The translations under genes and the position numbers were made by a program. Shown here in pieces: positions 7,133-15,365 of a stretch of 38,219 nucleotides of DNA. The notes below the pieces were generated by a model that did no database searches, had not been told where the DNA came from, and saw only the letters and a program-made list of their open reading frames with translations. The DNA comes from Rhodobacteraceae bacterium UBA1943. Its GTDB lineage: Bacteria > Pseudomonadota > Alphaproteobacteria > Rhodobacterales > Rhodobacteraceae. Each line of letters begins with the position of its first letter. Position 1 is the first letter of the stretch. The stretch covers positions 1-38,219 of the forward strand of contig DDEX01000063.1 in the NCBI GenBank assembly GCA_002336845.1. The letters run 5' to 3'.

Positions 7133-8164
7133 TTACGGGAAAACCGGGGCCAGCATCAGGCCCGCCGTTTCCTCGATCCCCAGCATCAGGTTCGCGTTCT
7201 GGATCGCCTGACCGGACGACCCTTTGGTCAGGTTGTCCAGCACCGACACCACCACCGCGCGGCCCGCAATACGGTCACCGATCACGCCCAGATGGCAGAA
7301 GTTCGATCCCGCGATATCCCGGGTCGAGGGCAAGGAGCCGAAGGGCAGCACCCGCAGGAACGGCTCGTCGGCATAGGCCTTGGCCAGCGTCGCATGAACC
7401 ACCTGCGGGTCGGCCTTGACATAGACGGTCGCCAGAATGCCCCGGTTCATCGGCAAGAGGTGGGGCGAGAACTGCACCTGCACCGGGCGGCCTGCGAGTT
7501 TGGAAAACTCCTGATCGAATTCGCCCAGATGGCGGTGTTTGCCGCCCATTGAATAGCCGTGGGTGCCGCCCGACAATTCGGCGTGCAGCAGGTTTTCCTT
7601 CAGGCTGCGGCCCGCGCCCGACACCCCGGCCTTCAGGTCAATCACGATCTGGTCAAGGTCGATCACGCCGGCCGAAATCAGCGGGCGCAGGGCGAATTGC
7701 CCGGTTGCGGCGTTGCAGCCGGTGCCCGCCACAAGGCGCGCGGCCCTGATCTCATCGCGGTAGAACTCGGTCAGGCCATAGACCGCCTCTTTCTGCAACT
7801 CGATGGCAGTATGCGGCTGGCCATACCACTTTTCATATTCCGCCGGATCGCGCAGCCGGAAGTCGGCCGAAAGATCGACGATCTTCAGGTTGCGCGGCAG
7901 GGCGTTGACCACCATTTGCGTCGTGGCATGGGGCAGCGCGCAGAAACACAGATCGACCCCGGAAAAATCGATCTCGTCGATCTTTTGCAAGGTGGGCAGG
8001 TCCAGATGGCGCAGGAAGGGGAAGACCTGATCCATGGTCATGCCAGCCTTTCGGTCGGCCGACAGCGCCACGATCTTCATCGCCGGATGGGTGGCGATCA
8101 GGCGGACAAGCTCGGCCCCGGTATAGCCCGAGGCGCCTAGGATGGCGATGCGATGCTGGGTCAT
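7133..8164 (-). CDS. argC: ArgC, N-acetyl-gamma-glutamyl-phosphate reductase
   Basis: NADPH-dependent reductase for the third step of arginine biosynthesis, forming N-acetylglutamate semialdehyde, 343 residues. N-terminal dinucleotide fold IAILGASGYTGAELVRL; catalytic cysteine Cys150 within VAGTGCNAATGQ, which differs from the commoner GCYPT; then LKAGVSGAGRSLKE and the histidine-rich loop YSMGGKHRHLGEF that holds the active-site His. C-terminal VVSVLDNLTKGSSGQAIQN matches the family. Start supported by GGAG seven bases upstream. Flanking genes are not arginine genes, so it looks like a dispersed biosynthetic gene. Confidence 0.96.
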   Translation of the reverse strand: MTQHRIAILGASGYTGAELVRLIATHPAMKIVALSADRKAGMTMDQVFPFLRHLDLPTLQKIDEIDFSGVDLCFCALPHATTQMVVNALPRNLKIVDLSADFRLRDPAEYEKWYGQPHTAIELQKEAVYGLTEFYRDEIRAARLVAGTGCNAATGQFALRPLISAGVIDLDQIVIDLKAGVSGAGRSLKENLLHAELSGGTHGYSMGGKHRHLGEFDQEFSKLAGRPVQVQFSPHLLPMNRGILATVYVKADPQVVHATLAKAYADEPFLRVLPFGSLPSTRDIAGSNFCHLGVIGDRIAGRAVVVSVLDNLTKGSSGQAIQNANLMLGIEETAGLMLAPVFP

Positions 8165-8242
8165 GGTCGTCTCCGGTCTGCAATGGGCATGGTCATGCCG
8201 CAGGCGGGGCGGTTAGGCAAGCGGCCAAAAGGGCGCAAGCGG

Positions 8243-9148
8243 TCACTTCTTCTTTGGTGCGACCTTGGCGGTGGGCCAGCTTGACTTGCGCGTGGCCACC
8301 AGCGGGCCGAAGCGGTTCGATGTGCCCTCCATCCGCACCGGGCAGCCCCAGGGCACGGTGAACACTTCTTCCGTCGCCTCATTGCCAACCGGCTTCCAGG
8401 TGAAGGTCAGCTTCAGATCCTTGAAGGTCACCGTGCCTTCGTTGACCATGTTGCGTTCGGGCAGCGACAGGGCGGTCAGCGGTTCCTTTTTGGTATAGGA
8501 CACGACGTATTCGGGTGAGATATAGTAATAATACTGCTGCCCGTCGTTCACATCCCACCAGCCGGTCAGCCAGTCGGGCAAGGGATCTTGCCCGTCATCG
8601 CCCGTGGTCTGCCAGAACAGCACGCGCGGCTGGCCGAACAGATAGCCCTGGTTCATGCCAGAGCCGTCCGAGGCGGGCGCGCCGTTCTGGATGATGTCGG
8701 TGCCATCCCACAATTCGACATGCACCCCCGCCCCGCCGTTGCGGAACAGCACCAACCCCTGCCGCCCCGTCATCGCGGCCTTCATCGCCGCCATCTGCTG
8801 CGCCGGTGTGCCCTTGCCCTTTTTCAGGTGAATATCCTCACCCGAGCCAAAGGTGGCGGTCAGGTAATATTCCAGCTCATCCACCGCGCCAAGGTAATGG
8901 AATGACCCAAGTTTGGCCGTGGGGCGACGATAGCTGCGATCGGGAATCTTGGTCTCTGGCCCGGACAGATTGAATGCCTCGCTGACCTGAAAGCAACAGG
9001 GCGTGTTCTTGGGCGCGCCTGCGGGCAAATCCTTGTTCAGCGCGTCCATATAGTTCTGGATATGGGCGGGCAGCTTTTTGTAGGTCGGATAGTTCTTCCG
9101 CAAATCGGCGAAATCCACCGGAATGCGGCCAAATCCTGCGGGGGCCAT
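8243..9148 (-). CDS. Tae4-like peptidoglycan amidase (orphan type VI effector family) with C-terminal extension
   Basis: About 301 residues. The N-terminal ~150 resemble the Tae4 family of type VI secretion D,L-endopeptidases: a Cys near the N-terminus followed by an Ser-Glu-Ala-Phe-Asn helix (TPCCFQVSEAFNLSG, Cys51/52), and the histidine strand GVHVELWDGTDIIQ (His143), matching the family's Cys-His arrangement. An extra ~120-residue domain follows, beginning around QPRVLFWQTTGDDGQDPLP and rich in aromatic residues. There is no signal peptide. No T6SS structural gene is in the window and the neighbours argC and a DUF1684 protein do not look like an immunity partner. I start at the ATG at 9148; a GTG at 9175 adds nine residues. 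Function as a secreted effector is inference; a cell-wall role in the producer is possible. Confidence 0.6.
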   Translation of the reverse strand: MAPAGFGRIPVDFADLRKNYPTYKKLPAHIQNYMDALNKDLPAGAPKNTPCCFQVSEAFNLSGPETKIPDRSYRRPTAKLGSFHYLGAVDELEYYLTATFGSGEDIHLKKGKGTPAQQMAAMKAAMTGRQGLVLFRNGGAGVHVELWDGTDIIQNGAPASDGSGMNQGYLFGQPRVLFWQTTGDDGQDPLPDWLTGWWDVNDGQQYYYYISPEYVVSYTKKEPLTALSLPERNMVNEGTVTFKDLKLTFTWKPVGNEATEEVFTVPWGCPVRMEGTSNRFGPLVATRKSSWPTAKVAPKKK

Positions 9149-9211
9149 GGCAAGAACCTGTGCTTGAATGCCCACAGGCTACGCCTCTGCCCGAGTCCCG
9201 TCAACGCGCGC

Positions 9212-9982
9212 TCAGAGGGGGCGCTTCTCGCCTGCCTCGACCCGGAAGGGCAGCATGTTCTCGCGCGGCGGCAGCGGGCAGATCGCGTATTCGGTAAAGC
9301 CACAGGGGGGCGTGTGGGCCTTGTTGAAATCAAGGGTGATTTCCGTGTCGGTCACATCCTCACCAATCAGAAAGCGCGCCGCCGGGTAGGTTTCCGACCC
9401 TGCCGTCAGATCGCGGATCACGAACATCGGCGCGCCGGATTTCCAGTGGGTGGGCACCAGCGTAACCACCTGCCCCTCATGGGGAAACACCGCCTGATGG
9501 GTAAGTTGCACGGTTTCGCGTCGCCCGCCGATCATATCCACCTCGGCTTGCTGTGGGCTGGCCAAGGGTTGCCATTTCGCCCGGATCACCCATTCGGGCG
9601 CATCGGGGAAATAGCGCAGGCCGGGGTCGCGGAAGCGGCGGGGGTGGTCGATCTGGCGCACGCGAAGGGCCGGCTGGCCCTCGGCCACATGAATCTCTAG
9701 GATCAGATTGGCGACCGACAGGCGGGGCGGGGCACCGGGAATGGGGGTGAAAGGCAGCTCCTGCCCCTCAACGCTCAGGCTGGCGCTGCCATCTGCGGCC
9801 ACGGTCAGGATGCCCAGATGATCCGGCCCGGCCGAGATTTGCAACCCATTGTCCCCAGCCCGCCCCACGGCATAGCGGTTGCCGGGTGCGATCTCCACCC
9901 GGTCAGTCAGGTTCAGCCAGCCATCCGGGGCCGCCAGTGCAGTCAGCCGGTCGGCACGCCATTCGGAAAGGGGTTGGGGCAT
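9212..9982 (-). CDS. DUF1684 family protein
   Basis: 256 residues, cytoplasmic (no signal peptide or membrane segment). It matches the DUF1684 family through WRADRLTALAAPDGWLNL near the N-terminus and the conserved C-terminal block LDFNKAHTPPCGFTEYAICP followed by LPPRENMLPFRVEAGEK. The fold is mainly beta; the family has no established biochemical role that I know. The start at 9982 is backed by AAGGAG seven bases upstream; an upstream in-frame ATG at 10120 lies inside the GT8 gene and is rejected. It sits between the GT8 gene and the Tae4-like gene on the same strand, 36-64 bases apart. Confidence 0.82.
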   Translation of the reverse strand: MPQPLSEWRADRLTALAAPDGWLNLTDRVEIAPGNRYAVGRAGDNGLQISAGPDHLGILTVAADGSASLSVEGQELPFTPIPGAPPRLSVANLILEIHVAEGQPALRVRQIDHPRRFRDPGLRYFPDAPEWVIRAKWQPLASPQQAEVDMIGGRRETVQLTHQAVFPHEGQVVTLVPTHWKSGAPMFVIRDLTAGSETYPAARFLIGEDVTDTEITLDFNKAHTPPCGFTEYAICPLPPRENMLPFRVEAGEKRPL

Positions 9983-10046
9983 GGAAACACTCCTTGTCGC
10001 CGCAGTGTGATCAGATCCGGCCCGATCCCGCAACCGCTTGCCGGTC

Positions 10047-11027
10047 TCAATGCCCCTGCCACGCAAGCAGGGCGCGGCGGTCTTCCGTGCAAAGACGCTT
10101 CGCCCGCCGCTGCAGCCCAAAGGCAGCCCAGTGCTTGCGCTTGCCGACCATCAGTCCGACCGCGCGACGGATCGCCTGCTTGATCCTGCGCCGGGACAAG
10201 AGGCCCCGCAGGCCAGTGTGATCCGGCGGCAAGCAATCCCTGACCGATCGCGCATAAGTCCACCACAGACTGCCGAAGATCACGCGCGTCTTCCACGGCT
10301 TTTCCAGCCCGGAGAAATGCAGCACAAAGGGCGCGGCTATCCGGTTCTCCCATCCATTCTTGCTGAACTGAACCGGGAACACATTCCAGGCCCGGTCAAG
10401 CAGGATGATGCGGCCCTTGCAGATGGCATTGATTGCGCTTTGATCTGCAAAGCTGCGGAGCCTGCCACGATCCCCCAGAAAAGCCAGACAGGCCCGGCCC
10501 GTGCCCTCGGCCCGCCAGGCGGCAAGATTGATCAGCATCAGGCCGGAATTTACATACTGGCCACGCTCCACCCCGATCCGCTGCCATTCACGCTGATAGA
10601 ACGCCGCATCGCTCTGCGACATTGCCTCCAGCGCGTCGCGATCCGGGACCGCAGCGGCAAGGGCCTTGCCTAGCCCCGTCTCCCAGATCGGGCGAAGCGA
10701 GGACAGCACCAGCATGTCACAGTCAAGATACAGAACCCGGTCATCGCTCTGCAGGATTTCGGGCAGCAACAGCCGCAACAGCGCCGCCTGCGACAGATGC
10801 CTTTGTTCCTCAAGCGAAACGCTGCAAACAAGCTCTCGCGGGGCAGTGATCAGATCGATCCGGCATTTCAGCGTTTCGGCAAGCTTGGCAAGGCGGGCCC
10901 GGTTCGCGTCACTGATCCCCATTTCCAGCACGGTAAAGCGGGTGCCGGGGTCGTGAAAGGCGACCGATGCGATCACCACAACGACGCCAGTCACATAGGC
11001 GTCGTCCGAGCAGATCGCGACATGCAC
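10047..11027 (-). CDS. GT8 family glycosyltransferase
   Basis: 326 residues, retaining glycosyltransferase family 8 (nucleotide-sugar transfer to a surface glycan, typically lipopolysaccharide core). It starts with the GT8 opening HVAICSDDAYVTG, has the metal- and UDP-sugar-binding DxD motif in VLYLDCDMLV (Asp102, Asp104), then GQYVNSGLMLINLAAWR and the closing LHFSGLEKPWK. The start is a GTG at 11027-11025, four bases after the der stop with AAGGA upstream; longer in-frame versions would run into der and lack GT8 similarity. The C-terminus is very basic (RRRIKQAIRRAVG), possibly for membrane contact. Donor and acceptor cannot be named from sequence. Confidence 0.85.
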   Translation of the reverse strand: MHVAICSDDAYVTGVVVVIASVAFHDPGTRFTVLEMGISDANRARLAKLAETLKCRIDLITAPRELVCSVSLEEQRHLSQAALLRLLLPEILQSDDRVLYLDCDMLVLSSLRPIWETGLGKALAAAVPDRDALEAMSQSDAAFYQREWQRIGVERGQYVNSGLMLINLAAWRAEGTGRACLAFLGDRGRLRSFADQSAINAICKGRIILLDRAWNVFPVQFSKNGWENRIAAPFVLHFSGLEKPWKTRVIFGSLWWTYARSVRDCLPPDHTGLRGLLSRRRIKQAIRRAVGLMVGKRKHWAAFGLQRRAKRLCTEDRRALLAWQGH

Positions 11028-11031
11028 CGCC

Positions 11032-12498
11032 CTAGTCCTTCTTCTTGTCCATATGCTTGCGCAACCGGCTGGGCGTGTGGAACTTGCGTTCCTTCCACGG
11101 ATTTTCATCGCCCTGACCACGGAAGAACAGGCGGATCGGCGTGCCTGGCATGTCGAAATGATCGCGCAAGCCGTTGATCAAATAGCGTTTATAGCTTTCC
11201 GGTAACTCATCTGGACGCGAACACTTCACCACAAAACCCGGCGGCCGGGTCTTGGCTTGGGTGATATAGCGCAGCTTGATGCGGTGGCCGCCCGGCGCGG
11301 GCGGAGGGTGCGCCTCGGTCATGGCCCCCAGCCAGGTGTTCAGCCGGTTGGTGGCGATGCGGCGGTTCCAGATGTCATGCGCGCGGCGGATCGCATCGTG
11401 CAGCCGGTCCAGCCCCCGGCCGGTCTTGCCAGAAACGGTGACCAGCGGCGCACCGCGCAACTGCGGCAGCAGGCGCTCGAACATCTCTTTCAGTTCGGCC
11501 AGCTTTTCCTGCTTTTCGCCCTCAAGATCCCATTTGTTCACGGCAATCACGACCGCGCGGCCCTCGGTTTCGGCGAAATCGGCAATCCGCAAATCCTGCT
11601 GTTCGAACGGGATTTCCACGTCCAGCAGAACCACCACCACCTCGGCAAAGCGCACGGCGCGCAACCCGTCGGCGACCGACAGCTTTTCCAGCTTTTCCAC
11701 CACGCGGGCCTTTTTGCGCATCCCGGCGGTGTCCCAGATGCGGATCGGCGTGCCCATCCAGTCGGCTTTCAGCGAGATGGCATCGCGGGTGATCCCGGCC
11801 TCTGGCCCGGTCAGCAGGCGGTCCTGCCCCAGAATCTTGTTGATCAGCGTCGATTTGCCCGCATTGGGCCGCCCGATCACCGCGATTTGCAGCGGCTTCT
11901 TGGCGGTGGGCTTGTGGGCGTTCTCGTCGCCGTCCAGCTCCGCCTCTTCCTCGCTGATGTCCAGATCGGTCTCGGGCGTGATCTCGGCCTCACGCGCGGC
12001 GAACTCGGCCTCGAACGGGCGCAGGGCGGCGTATAGGTCGTCCATCCCCTCGCCATGTTCGGCCGACAGGCGGATCGGTTCGCCAAGGCCCAAGCTATAG
12101 GCCTCCAGCGCGCCGGAATCCCCTGCCTTGCCCTCGGCCTTGTTCACGCCCAAAAGAACGCGGGCCGATTTCTTGCGCAGGATGTCGGCGAAAACCTCGT
12201 CCGAAGGGGTCACCCCGACCCGACCGTCAATCAGGAACAGGCACACATCGGCCATATCCACCGCGCGTTCGGTCAGCCGCCGCATCCGGCCCTGCAGGCT
12301 GTCATCGGTAATTTCCTCCAGCCCCGCCGTGTCGATCACGGTAAAGCGCAGGTCGAACAGCTTCGCATCGCCCTCGCGCAGGTCGCGCGTCACGCCGGGC
12401 TGGTCATCGACCAGCGCCAGCTTGCGGCCCACAAGCCGGTTGAACAGGGTGGATTTGCCCACATTCGGGCGCCCCACGATGGCGAGGGTGAAACTCAT
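11032..12498 (-). CDS. der: Der (EngA), tandem GTPase for 50S ribosome assembly
   Basis: Essential double GTPase acting in large ribosomal subunit maturation, 488 residues. First G domain: GRPNVGKSTLFNRLVG, DQPGVTRD, DTAGLE and NKAEGK. An acidic linker (about 160-190) leads to the second G domain: GRPNAGKSTLINKILG, EAGITRD, DTAGMRKKARVVEKLEKLSV and NKWDLEGEKQ. The C-terminal KH-like domain contains NRRIATNRLNTWL and the closing IRLFFRGQGDENPWKERK. The second Walker A reads NAGKS rather than the more common NVGKS. Ends four bases before the GT8 start. The linker and the KKD tail are otherwise unremarkable. Confidence 0.97.
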   Translation of the reverse strand: MSFTLAIVGRPNVGKSTLFNRLVGRKLALVDDQPGVTRDLREGDAKLFDLRFTVIDTAGLEEITDDSLQGRMRRLTERAVDMADVCLFLIDGRVGVTPSDEVFADILRKKSARVLLGVNKAEGKAGDSGALEAYSLGLGEPIRLSAEHGEGMDDLYAALRPFEAEFAAREAEITPETDLDISEEEAELDGDENAHKPTAKKPLQIAVIGRPNAGKSTLINKILGQDRLLTGPEAGITRDAISLKADWMGTPIRIWDTAGMRKKARVVEKLEKLSVADGLRAVRFAEVVVVLLDVEIPFEQQDLRIADFAETEGRAVVIAVNKWDLEGEKQEKLAELKEMFERLLPQLRGAPLVTVSGKTGRGLDRLHDAIRRAHDIWNRRIATNRLNTWLGAMTEAHPPPAPGGHRIKLRYITQAKTRPPGFVVKCSRPDELPESYKRYLINGLRDHFDMPGTPIRLFFRGQGDENPWKERKFHTPSRLRKHMDKKKD

Positions 12499-12546
12499 CT
12501 TTCGCTCCGACTTGCCGGAAAGCGCGTTCCTTACACGCCCCCGCCC

Positions 12547-13923
12547 TTAACGGAAAGCGTGAATCTGCCCGTTTCCGCCCATGACCAGCAGCATCCCCCC
12601 CGCCAGAACCGGGGCCGAGGCCGCACCGCCCGGAATATTGGCTGTCGCCACCAGCGCCCCGTCAACCGGGTTGAAGAACCGCAGCACGCCATCCGACGAG
12701 GCGACGGCAATCCGCCCGCCCGCCAGAACCGGGCCGAAATGGGCGTAGATCGCCTTCCACTTCTTGGGCTTTTCCTTGACATGATAGGGCATGTCGGTCG
12801 CCCAGATCACGGCACCCGTTGCCGCATCCAGCCGCACCAGACGCGCCACATCATTGACGACAAAGACCGACCCGCCGACGACCAGCGGCGCGTTCAGCGC
12901 GCCTTCCTCAGCCGACCACAGCCGCTCGCCGGTTTCGGCATTCATCGCCACCGTCCGGCCCGAGGCCGAACCGACATAGACCACGCCGCCCGAAACCACC
13001 GGATCGCCGGTGATGTCGCCGCGGCCCGAAGCGGCCAGGTTGAACCGCTTGCCCACCACGGCACCGCGCCAGGACGGGGTGCCATCCTTGGTTTCGGCCG
13101 TCACCACCTCGCCCGTGGCAAAGGGCATCATCACCTTGCCATTCGCAATCGCGGCCGAGGCCGGGCCCTGCACGCCGCCATTCTGACGCGAGCCGACAAT
13201 CTGCCACAGAATCTTGCCATTGGCGGCATCCAGCGCCAGCGCCGTTCCATCGCGCGCCACGGCATAGACCGTGTTGCCCTCGACCGTGGGCGAACCGGCA
13301 ATCGGCGCATCCATGCGCTGCCGCCAGATCACGCTGCCTGTCGCCGCATCCAGCGCGATCACTTCGCCATACCCCGTGGTCGCGAACACCTTACCGCCCG
13401 CCACCGCCACGCCGCCACCGGCCACAGCACTCTTGCGGTCGAAATCGGCAACCAGAGAGGTTTTCCACAGCAGGCCGCCACCCAGCGTTGCCGCGGCAAC
13501 CGTGGTGCCGGAATCCATCGCGAACACCTTGCCGCCCGCCACCACAGGCGAAGCGGTGATGCGGTCGCGGCGCTTGTTGCCCGCGCCGATGTTCAGGCTC
13601 CAGACCCGCTGGGGCGCGGCCGAAAGGCTGCCGCTGGCGCCGGTATGGGCCGCATTGCCGCCACGCTGTGCCCATTCGGCATTGGCCACCGCCGGGGGCA
13701 GGCTGATGGGCTGGGCCGTATAGCCCGCCCGCTCATCTGCCGGAACCGGCGCGGGCTGGCCTGCGACTGGCTCTGAATCCGCCAGAGGTTCCGAGACCGG
13801 AAAGCGGGTGCCTTCCAGAACTGCCTCTTTCTGACACCCCGCCAGCGCCGTGCCAGCCAGCAATACTGCAATTCCAAGCCTGTTCGACCAGTTGCCCACC
13901 AAGGCCCCCTTCCCGATCCGCAT
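12547..13923 (-). CDS. bamB: BamB-like outer-membrane lipoprotein with PQQ-type beta-propeller repeats
   Basis: 458 residues. A lipoprotein signal peptide ends in LAGTALAGC (lipobox Cys at about residue 30). The rest is a beta-propeller built from repeated blades such as DAATGSVIWRQRMDAPI, DAANGKILWQIVG, NAETGERLWSAEEGALN and DAATGAVIWATDMPY, as in BamB of the outer-membrane protein assembly complex. The product next door is a YfgM-like TPR protein, and the order yfgM-bamB-der is the conserved arrangement known from enterobacteria, which supports the name. Start: ATG at 13923, four bases after the yfgM stop; however, GGAAGGGGG just precedes TTG/GTG codons at 13902/13899, so the true start may be slightly internal. 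Confidence 0.87.
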   Translation of the reverse strand: MRIGKGALVGNWSNRLGIAVLLAGTALAGCQKEAVLEGTRFPVSEPLADSEPVAGQPAPVPADERAGYTAQPISLPPAVANAEWAQRGGNAAHTGASGSLSAAPQRVWSLNIGAGNKRRDRITASPVVAGGKVFAMDSGTTVAAATLGGGLLWKTSLVADFDRKSAVAGGGVAVAGGKVFATTGYGEVIALDAATGSVIWRQRMDAPIAGSPTVEGNTVYAVARDGTALALDAANGKILWQIVGSRQNGGVQGPASAAIANGKVMMPFATGEVVTAETKDGTPSWRGAVVGKRFNLAASGRGDITGDPVVSGGVVYVGSASGRTVAMNAETGERLWSAEEGALNAPLVVGGSVFVVNDVARLVRLDAATGAVIWATDMPYHVKEKPKKWKAIYAHFGPVLAGGRIAVASSDGVLRFFNPVDGALVATANIPGGAASAPVLAGGMLLVMGGNGQIHAFR

Positions 13924-13927
13924 CCGC

Positions 13928-14587
13928 TTACCCGGCCTTTACCGCTTCGGGCGGTGTGCCGCCCAGGGCGGTGATCACCTGCCCCGCCCGCGCCTTCAGG
14001 CCGGCAGGCGATTCCTGATCGACCACAAGGGCCGACAGCGCCGTGATCGCCTCATCCTTCTTGCCCTCTTCCACCAGAAGATAGGCAAGCTGTTCCTGCG
14101 CCAGCACCCGCAACGGACGCCCCGGCACGGCAACCCCCTCCAGCAGCGCGCGGCGGTCGGCCAGGGGCATTTCCGCCCCGGCAATCATCACCCGGCGCAG
14201 GGCCGCGATGTCACGATAAACCTGCGGCAGCGACGAATCGGCCAGGATCGTGTCCAGCGCCTTCAGCGCGCCCGCCTTGTCGCCAACCGGGTCAGAGGCC
14301 AGCATCAGCTCTTTCAGTGCAACCTGCGCGCCATCGGCGGGAATATCGGCAATTGCCTGCCGCCGCTCTTCCGCACCACCGAGGTCAAGCGCATCGGTGA
14401 TCGCATCGCCAAAGGCCTGCGCCCGCACCGTCGCCCGGTGCTTTTGCCATTCGTTGAAGGCCGCCCCCCCGACGATCAGGGCGACCAGCAAACCGCCGAT
14501 CCAGCCATATTTGCGGAACATCGCGAAAAGCCGATCGCGGCGCACTTCGTCAGTAACTTCGTCGATGAAACTGTCGGGGTTGCTCAA
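13928..14587 (-). CDS. YfgM-like tetratricopeptide protein, membrane anchored
   Basis: 219 residues: a short cytoplasmic N-terminus (MSNPDSFIDEVTDEVRRDRL), one membrane helix (about 28-45, YGWIGGLLVALIVGGAAF) and a helical TPR-like periplasmic region (about 60-205). This layout matches YfgM/TPR_21 proteins, which associate with SecYEG and periplasmic chaperones in E. coli. It is directly upstream of the BamB-like gene with a four-base gap, so the two are almost certainly co-transcribed, with der downstream. Overall identity by sequence is low in this family; the call depends on architecture plus gene order. Confidence 0.82.
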   Translation of the reverse strand: MSNPDSFIDEVTDEVRRDRLFAMFRKYGWIGGLLVALIVGGAAFNEWQKHRATVRAQAFGDAITDALDLGGAEERRQAIADIPADGAQVALKELMLASDPVGDKAGALKALDTILADSSLPQVYRDIAALRRVMIAGAEMPLADRRALLEGVAVPGRPLRVLAQEQLAYLLVEEGKKDEAITALSALVVDQESPAGLKARAGQVITALGGTPPEAVKAG

Positions 14588-14689
14588 TGCCGCGTCTCCT
14601 TCTTCCCGACTGTCTTACACGCCCCTGCGCCGCCTTGCCAAGCCCTGCCCCGCCAGCATCGTCACCACGCGCGATTGTCTGCAATCTGG

Positions 14690-14742
14690 CACCATTGGGC
14701 CATGCCGTAGTCACATTTCCCGGCAAAATACGCCCAATGGTG
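14690..14742. promoter_or_regulatory. 11-bp inverted repeat upstream of the 186-residue protein gene
   Basis: CACCATTGGGC (14690-14700) is exactly complementary to GCCCAATGGTG (14732-14742), spaced by 31 bases; the second arm ends eight bases before the start codon at 14751. A competing pair, AGTCAC (14709-14714) with GTGACT (14740-14745), uses part of the same downstream arm, so the two structures are mutually exclusive in RNA. It may be an operator for a dimeric regulator or a switching mRNA leader. The rest of the 163-base gap (14588-14689) shows nothing recognisable. Confidence 0.5.
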
Positions 14743-14750
14743 ACTCAAGG

Positions 14751-15311
14751 ATGATCACAGTGGACTATTCGATCTGGACAGGCGTTCTGATGCTGTCGGG
14801 GGCTGTAGGGGCCACGCTGATGACCGATCATGAACCCGACGACCGCGAGGATACCCCTTATGATCTGCCCGACCCGGTGGCGCATATGGCAGCAAGCCAG
14901 GCGGCGCCGGAACCGGATATGACCGCCCACCGCGATACGCTGGCCTGGTTTCTAGAGGGGCAGGACGGGCCGGGCGACCTTCCTTCTGCCGTTTCAGAGG
15001 AACATGGCGATCCGGCGCATAGTGGCCTTGCCGATACGGCTGATCTGGTGATTCCCCTGGAAGACACGGGCGATCTGCCCCTGATCGAAGGCTTTGATCC
15101 CGGCGGGCATGTGCTGGAGCTGTTCTATACCCCCGCGACCGATCCTGCGACCGGCGAGACGATTCCCCCTGCGTTGTCCATCGCGGCGAACGAAGATGGC
15201 AGCGGGTCGATCATCTCGCTGGATGGGCAGGCGGTCGCAGAGGTTGCCGGCGTCGCGGCCCTGCCCCCCGAAAGTATCGCGCTGGTGCCCGATCACCAGG
15301 CCGCCGCCTGA
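14751..15311 (+). CDS. Hypothetical protein with RTX-secretion-like C-terminal module
   Basis: 186 residues, acidic, not assigned to a named family. Residues 9-24 are hydrophobic (WTGVLMLSGAVGATLM) and could be an anchor. A disordered acidic middle (25-110) is followed by LIEGFDPGGHVLELFYTP and the segment ending in VAGVAALPPESIALVP. That C-terminal pattern (I-x-GFDPG-x-D/H-x-L then a closing beta strand) resembles the short module at the ends of many Rhodobacterales calcium-binding or type I secreted proteins; this resemblance is from memory. AAGG lies directly before the ATG, an unusually close ribosome site. Stands alone on the plus strand, divergent from yfgM, convergent with the Atm1-type gene. 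Confidence 0.7.
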   Translation: MITVDYSIWTGVLMLSGAVGATLMTDHEPDDREDTPYDLPDPVAHMAASQAAPEPDMTAHRDTLAWFLEGQDGPGDLPSAVSEEHGDPAHSGLADTADLVIPLEDTGDLPLIEGFDPGGHVLELFYTPATDPATGETIPPALSIAANEDGSGSIISLDGQAVAEVAGVAALPPESIALVPDHQAAA

Positions 15312-15365
15312 CGCCACCTGCCGATTGCGGCACAGCGCCTCAGCCCACCCGCCAGGAAGCGACCG

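Noticed and set aside
10047..11120. Longer GT8 start reaching into der
   Set aside because: The added 31 residues overlap der and are not GT8-like; a GTG at 11027 with a ribosome site begins exactly at the family's conserved N-terminus.
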